Shown here piece by piece: positions 5,774 through 8,550 of a stretch of 8,550 nucleotides of DNA. Position numbers and translations under genes: made by a program. The notes beneath the pieces were generated by a model. It was not told the DNA's origin, ran no database searches, and worked only from the letters and a program-made list of their open reading frames with translations. The first letter of the stretch is position 1. Every line of letters begins with the position of its first letter. The stretch is from the NCBI GenBank assembly GCA_045121195.1, contig JBGVFO010000097.1, positions 1-8,550 of the forward strand, written 5' to 3'. This stretch comes from RGIG8775 sp045121195 (GTDB lineage: Bacteria > Bacillota > Clostridia > Oscillospirales > CAG-272).

Positions 5774-6616
5774 TTATTTCACGAGAAAATAGACCAACAC
5801 CAAGGCGCCGAGGGCGATGCGGTAGATGCCGAAGGCGGTGAAGGTGTGTCGCTTGACGAAGTCCATTAAGAACTTGATGGCGGCAAGGGACACGAGGAAG
5901 GCGGTGAGGAAGCCTGCGGCAAGCACAAGCCACGCTTCGGTGGGGATGCTCACGCCGCTTTCCGCCACGTAATCGAAAAATTTATAGCCGCGGACGAGGC
6001 TGGCGCCCGCCATAGTGGGGATCGCCATAAAGAAGGAAAATTCCGACGCGGCGGTGCGGGAAAGTCCCACCAGCATGGCGCCGAGAATGGTGGCGCCCGA
6101 GCGAGAGGTGCCGGGGATCAGGGACAGCACCTGGAACGCGCCCACAAGAAGGGCGGTGCGCCACGTAATGCCGTCGGTGGAGGTGATCTCGGGGGTCTTG
6201 TTCTGTCGTTCGATCAGGATAAACGCTACGCCGTAGAGGATGAGCATCAGCGCCACCACCACGTAATTGCCGAGATACGCGTCCAGAAGGTCGTCAAACA
6301 GGACGCCGATGACGCCCGAGGGCAGAATAGCGACGATAACGCGGAGCCAAAGACCCCAGGTCGCCTTCTTTTCGGCGGGGGATTTGGACAGGGCGAAGGG
6401 GTTGAGCTTTCGGAAGAAGAGCAGGATCACCGCAAGGATGGCACCAAGCTGGATGACCACCTCGAACATATTATAAAATTCGGCGGCGAAGTCGCCCTCG
6501 CCCACCCGCAGGTGGATCAGCTCGTCGAGCAGGATCATATGTCCTGTGGAGCTGACGGGTAACCACTCGGTTATGCCCTCAATGATACCAAACAGTATCG
6601 CCTTGATGATTTCCAT
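5774..6616 (-). CDS. uppP: Undecaprenyl-diphosphatase UppP (BacA)
   Basis: This 280-residue polytopic membrane protein is of the UppP/BacA family. It removes a phosphate from undecaprenyl pyrophosphate at the membrane, recycling the lipid carrier for peptidoglycan and other envelope polymers; overproduction gives bacitracin resistance in known cases. Both family motifs are intact: EGITEWLPVSSTGH (13-26, with E17, S22, S23, T24 and H26) and PGTSRSG (168-174, with R172). Several hydrophobic segments span the length, which is normal for the family. AAGGAG just upstream supports the ATG at 6616. The gene lies between two near-identical direct repeats (copies 6 and 7). No separate promoter is evident, so it is probably read from the U32 promoter through copy 7. 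Confidence 0.95.
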   Translation of the reverse strand: MEIIKAILFGIIEGITEWLPVSSTGHMILLDELIHLRVGEGDFAAEFYNMFEVVIQLGAILAVILLFFRKLNPFALSKSPAEKKATWGLWLRVIVAILPSGVIGVLFDDLLDAYLGNYVVVALMLILYGVAFILIERQNKTPEITSTDGITWRTALLVGAFQVLSLIPGTSRSGATILGAMLVGLSRTAASEFSFFMAIPTMAGASLVRGYKFFDYVAESGVSIPTEAWLVLAAGFLTAFLVSLAAIKFLMDFVKRHTFTAFGIYRIALGALVLVYFLVK

Positions 6617-6644
6617 AGATGAATTCTCCTTGAAGGGATTTTAT

Positions 6645-6888
6645 AAATTGATGTTTATGGGTGTGTTCGCAGTGACGTTGCAAGGCCTCTCCAAGAATGG
6701 GAGAGGCTCCCGCGAAGCGGGTGGTGAGGTTGCGCCTTTTTATGTTGTAAAATGGCACGTAGCCGTACATTGGTACAAATTCCGCAACCTCATCCGTCGC
6801 CTTCGGCGCCACCTTCTCCCATTCTTGGAGAAGGCTCTCAATGCTCGCCATTCCGTCACATCAAACTCCCCGATCAATCAAAATTTGA
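6645..6888 (-). repeat. Intergenic repeat copy 7, between the U32 gene and uppP
   Basis: This is the direct-repeat partner of copy 6 (244 bp, about 93% identical by hand count). Its left end begins 3 bp after the stop codon of the U32 gene, and its right end lies 28 bp before the uppP start. Compared with copy 6, the long hairpin core is nearly unchanged, but the left subterminal region is different and carries CGGGGAGTTT, the sequence seen at the right end of copy 2. This points to exchange of end modules. Confidence 0.9.
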
Positions 6889-6891
6889 ATC

Positions 6892-8133
6892 TTACTGACC
6901 TCTCATAATATCCCCCGCCGTTACGGGGAAGGGAACGGCGCAGAAGAACCTCTGACCGGGATGGGGCGCCGCCTCGATGGGGGTGCCGTCCTCGCCGTAA
7001 AGCTCGGTGACGGTAAACGCCGCGCCCACCTTATGGGGGGAAATGATCTCGGCGCCGTCGCCCACCTTTACCTTATTCCGCTGAATGAAGGGATATACGT
7101 CTGTCCGCCCCGCAAGCGCCTCGGGCAGCGCCCGATCCTCGGCGGTGGCAAAATACGCCTTCTCGCGGATATAACCGTCGCGGGTGCAGAGCTGTGCCTC
7201 GTCGTGAGGCAGCCCCAGATAATAGCCCGTGCAATATTCGCGGTGGGACACGCTTTCCAGCTCCCTTGACCACGCCTCGTCAAAGGTATAACCCTCGGGA
7301 TCGGCAAAATAGGCGTCCATCGCCATACGGTAGGCGTTTGTGACCACGGCGGTATAGTAGGCGCTCTTCATCCGTCCCTCGATCTTGAAGGAATCGATGC
7401 CGCACTCGATGAGCCTCGGCAGGATCTCAACGGTGTTCATATCCTTGGAGGACATAATGAAGGTGCCAAGGTCGTTTTCCTCAATGGGAATGGGCAGATC
7501 GGGGCGCTTTTCCTCGATCAGATGGTAGCTCCAGCGGCAGGGCTGGGTGCAGGCGCCGCGGTTGGCGTCCCGTCCCGTCAGGAACTGGGACAGCATACAC
7601 CGTCCGCTGTAGGACACGCACATAGAGCCGTGGACGAATGCCTCGATCTCCACCTCGGGGGGGAGCGCCGCGCGGATGGCGGCGATCTCGGGAAGACTCA
7701 GCTCGCGCGCAAGCACCACACGACGGGCGCCCAGTGCCGCGTATGCCAGAGCGCTTTCGGGGCTGACGATGCCCGCTTGGGTGGAAATATGGATCTCCGC
7801 CTCGGGAAGCACCTCCTTCACAAGGGCGATGACGCCAAGGTCTGCCACGATGCAGGCGTCAAGACCCGAGCCGCGAAGTTCCGCAAGGAACTCCCGCAGG
7901 GCGGGGTACTCGTCGGCGTGGGGCATGGTGTTGACGGTGAGATACACCTTCACGCCACGCTCGTGGGCGTAGGCGATGGCGTCCCAAAGCTCTCGGTTAT
8001 CAAAATTATCCGCCGCCGAGCGCATACCGAAGCGGCGACCCGCCAGGTACACGGCGTCGGCGCCGTAGGCGATCGCCGCCTTCATCTTTTCAAAATTGCC
8101 CGCAGGGGACAATAACTCAGGTCGTTTTTTCAT
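6892..8133 (-). CDS. Peptidase U32 family protein (TrhP/YrrO-like)
   Basis: This 413-residue protein opens with ELLSPAGNFEKMKAAIAYGA and has the U32 signature at 164-182 (E164, G169, C172, G177, C179, S182), followed by C195 and C199, then FKIEGRMKS (249-257) and a HREYCTGY block (297-304). These are typical of the longer collagenase-like U32 proteins. Despite the name, the better-studied members (E. coli TrhP/YegQ and RlhA, B. subtilis YrrN/YrrO) take part in RNA hydroxylation, and the TrhP type is needed for 5-hydroxyuridine at tRNA wobble position 34; the conserved cysteines probably hold a metal centre. Assignment to the TrhP2/YrrO subgroup rests on length and motifs only. The start follows AGGAG (8136-8140) with an unusually short 2-nt gap, but the N-terminal motif fixes it. 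A good promoter lies upstream. Confidence 0.9.
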   Translation of the reverse strand: MKKRPELLSPAGNFEKMKAAIAYGADAVYLAGRRFGMRSAADNFDNRELWDAIAYAHERGVKVYLTVNTMPHADEYPALREFLAELRGSGLDACIVADLGVIALVKEVLPEAEIHISTQAGIVSPESALAYAALGARRVVLARELSLPEIAAIRAALPPEVEIEAFVHGSMCVSYSGRCMLSQFLTGRDANRGACTQPCRWSYHLIEEKRPDLPIPIEENDLGTFIMSSKDMNTVEILPRLIECGIDSFKIEGRMKSAYYTAVVTNAYRMAMDAYFADPEGYTFDEAWSRELESVSHREYCTGYYLGLPHDEAQLCTRDGYIREKAYFATAEDRALPEALAGRTDVYPFIQRNKVKVGDGAEIISPHKVGAAFTVTELYGEDGTPIEAAPHPGQRFFCAVPFPVTAGDIMRGQ

Positions 8134-8211
8134 AGCTCCTCGTTTCTTTTTTCAAGGCATTTGGGGAAGGTCCGCGCGGATGATCTGCAAGGGCGCGAAC
8201 GGTTCCCCTTT

Positions 8212-8241
8212 ATTGTACAATATCCCCCCCTCGGTTGTCAA
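8212..8241 (-). promoter_or_regulatory. Sigma-A type promoter of the U32-uppP operon
   Basis: On the - strand, TTGACA (8236-8241) is a perfect -35 and TACAAT (8212-8217) a 5/6 -10, separated by 18 bp. It lies between repeat copy 8 and the U32 gene. The leader of about 70 nt contains GGGGAA (8203-8208 on the reverse strand), which can pair with TTCCCC (8163-8168), closing a GC-rich stem-loop just before the ribosome binding site. No T run follows, so it does not look like an attenuator. Confidence 0.8.
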
Positions 8242-8262
8242 GAAAAACAAAAGGGGTTGTGT

Positions 8263-8420
8263 AAATTTTGATTTGTCGGTGTGTTCGATGTGACAAAACG
8301 GCGACGCACAACCCGTAGGGGCGAACTGTGTTCGCCCGTTCGCAGGGTGCGCGCCGTATTTTACGGGCGAACACAGTTCGCCCCTACGGAAAAGACGTTG
8401 CGCTGATAAACATCAATTTA
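8263..8420 (+). repeat. Intergenic repeat copy 8, tandem with copy 9
   Basis: This 158-bp full copy has a left end AAATTTTGATTTGTCGGTG (8263-8281) and right end GATAAACATCAATTTA. Its core is a perfect 27-bp inverted repeat (8313-8339 and 8363-8389, spacer 23 bp). Each arm begins with GTAG and is itself a hairpin (GGGCGAAC-TGT-GTTCGCCC). The left 50 bp match copies 2 and 3 closely while the core and right part do not. It faces the U32 promoter with its left end, unlike the internal copies. Confidence 0.88.
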
Positions 8421-8426
8421 CCGTTC

Positions 8427-8550
8427 AAATTTTGATTTATCGGTGAGTTCGCAGATACGAAGTGGCGAGAAGCAAACCTTGTAGGGGTCGACGTCCTCGG
8501 CGACCCGAAACGAGGGATTTTGCATTTCAAAATTGGCGAAAGCCCTTTTA
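8427..8550 (+). repeat. Intergenic repeat copy 9 (left part; continues beyond window)
   Basis: It starts 6 bp after copy 8 with AAATTTTGATTTATCGGTG (8427-8445). A subterminal box ATACGAAGTGGCGAG and a GTAG-led arm (8481-8509) follow. That arm is the exact reverse complement of 91-119 in copy 1. The last 43 bases repeat positions 1-43. No gene is visible between 8242 and the window end; this 300-bp stretch is repeat DNA. Confidence 0.85.

Noticed and set aside
5519..6851. Open frames of 80-90 codons shared by repeat copies 6 and 7 (MASIESLLQEWEKV... on the - strand, and a frame on the + strand)
   Set aside because: They look protein-like and recur, but they lie in an imperfect palindrome. All 5 residue differences between the two - strand copies come from non-synonymous changes with none silent, so there is no sign of protein-level selection.
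8163..8208. Riboswitch or attenuator in the U32 leader
   Set aside because: There is a single stem-loop, but no known riboswitch pattern, no alternative pairing and no terminator T run could be seen.

Overview
The window is chromosomal DNA of an endospore-forming Clostridia-type Firmicute, probably an uncultured gut lineage. The evidence is three consecutive spoIIIA sporulation genes, AGGAGG-type ribosome binding sites, a sigma-A type promoter, and GC-rich genes separated by AT-edged intergenic repeats. Seven protein genes are recognisable, all of known families. No transposase, CRISPR array, tRNA or rRNA was found.

Layout, left half (+ strand): the right part of an intergenic repeat (1-177), then spoIIIAF (191-673), spoIIIAG (685-1155), a repeat, spoIIIAH (1481-2044) with a terminator, a repeat, a UDP-GlcNAc 2-epimerase gene wecB/mnaA (2321-3415), a repeat, and a uroporphyrinogen-decarboxylase-superfamily gene (3708-4799), then a degenerate repeat and a strong terminator. 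Right half (- strand, read right to left): a peptidase-U32 family gene (6892-8133) with its own TTGACA/TACAAT promoter, a repeat, uppP/bacA (5774-6616), a repeat, and a C_GCAxxG_C_C family gene (4980-5504). The last three look like one operon that is read through two repeats. Two tandem repeats fill the right edge.

The most notable content is the repeat family. Nine copies (about 1.5 kb, roughly 18% of the window by hand count) fill every intergenic gap longer than about 20 bp. They share imperfect terminal inverted repeats: left end like AAATTTTGATTTATCGGTG, right end, read inward, like AAATTGATGTTTATCGGTG. The cores are interchangeable. One core type is two inverted GTAG-plus-hairpin units with compensatory changes in the stems, like a REP/BIME; another is a 190-nt imperfect hairpin; others are small GTA-loop hairpins. 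Three copies start 2-3 bp after a stop codon, and most are oriented with transcription, on both strands. One near-identical pair inversely flanks spoIIIAH and another directly flanks uppP, so recombination could invert or delete these genes.

The genes themselves serve sporulation (SpoIIIA-SpoIIQ channel), cell-envelope sugar supply (WecB) and lipid-carrier recycling (UppP), and probably RNA modification (U32). They do not form one pathway. The first 43 and last 43 bases are identical and lie inside the same kind of repeat, so both window edges, and any apparent circularity, should be treated as possible assembly effects.
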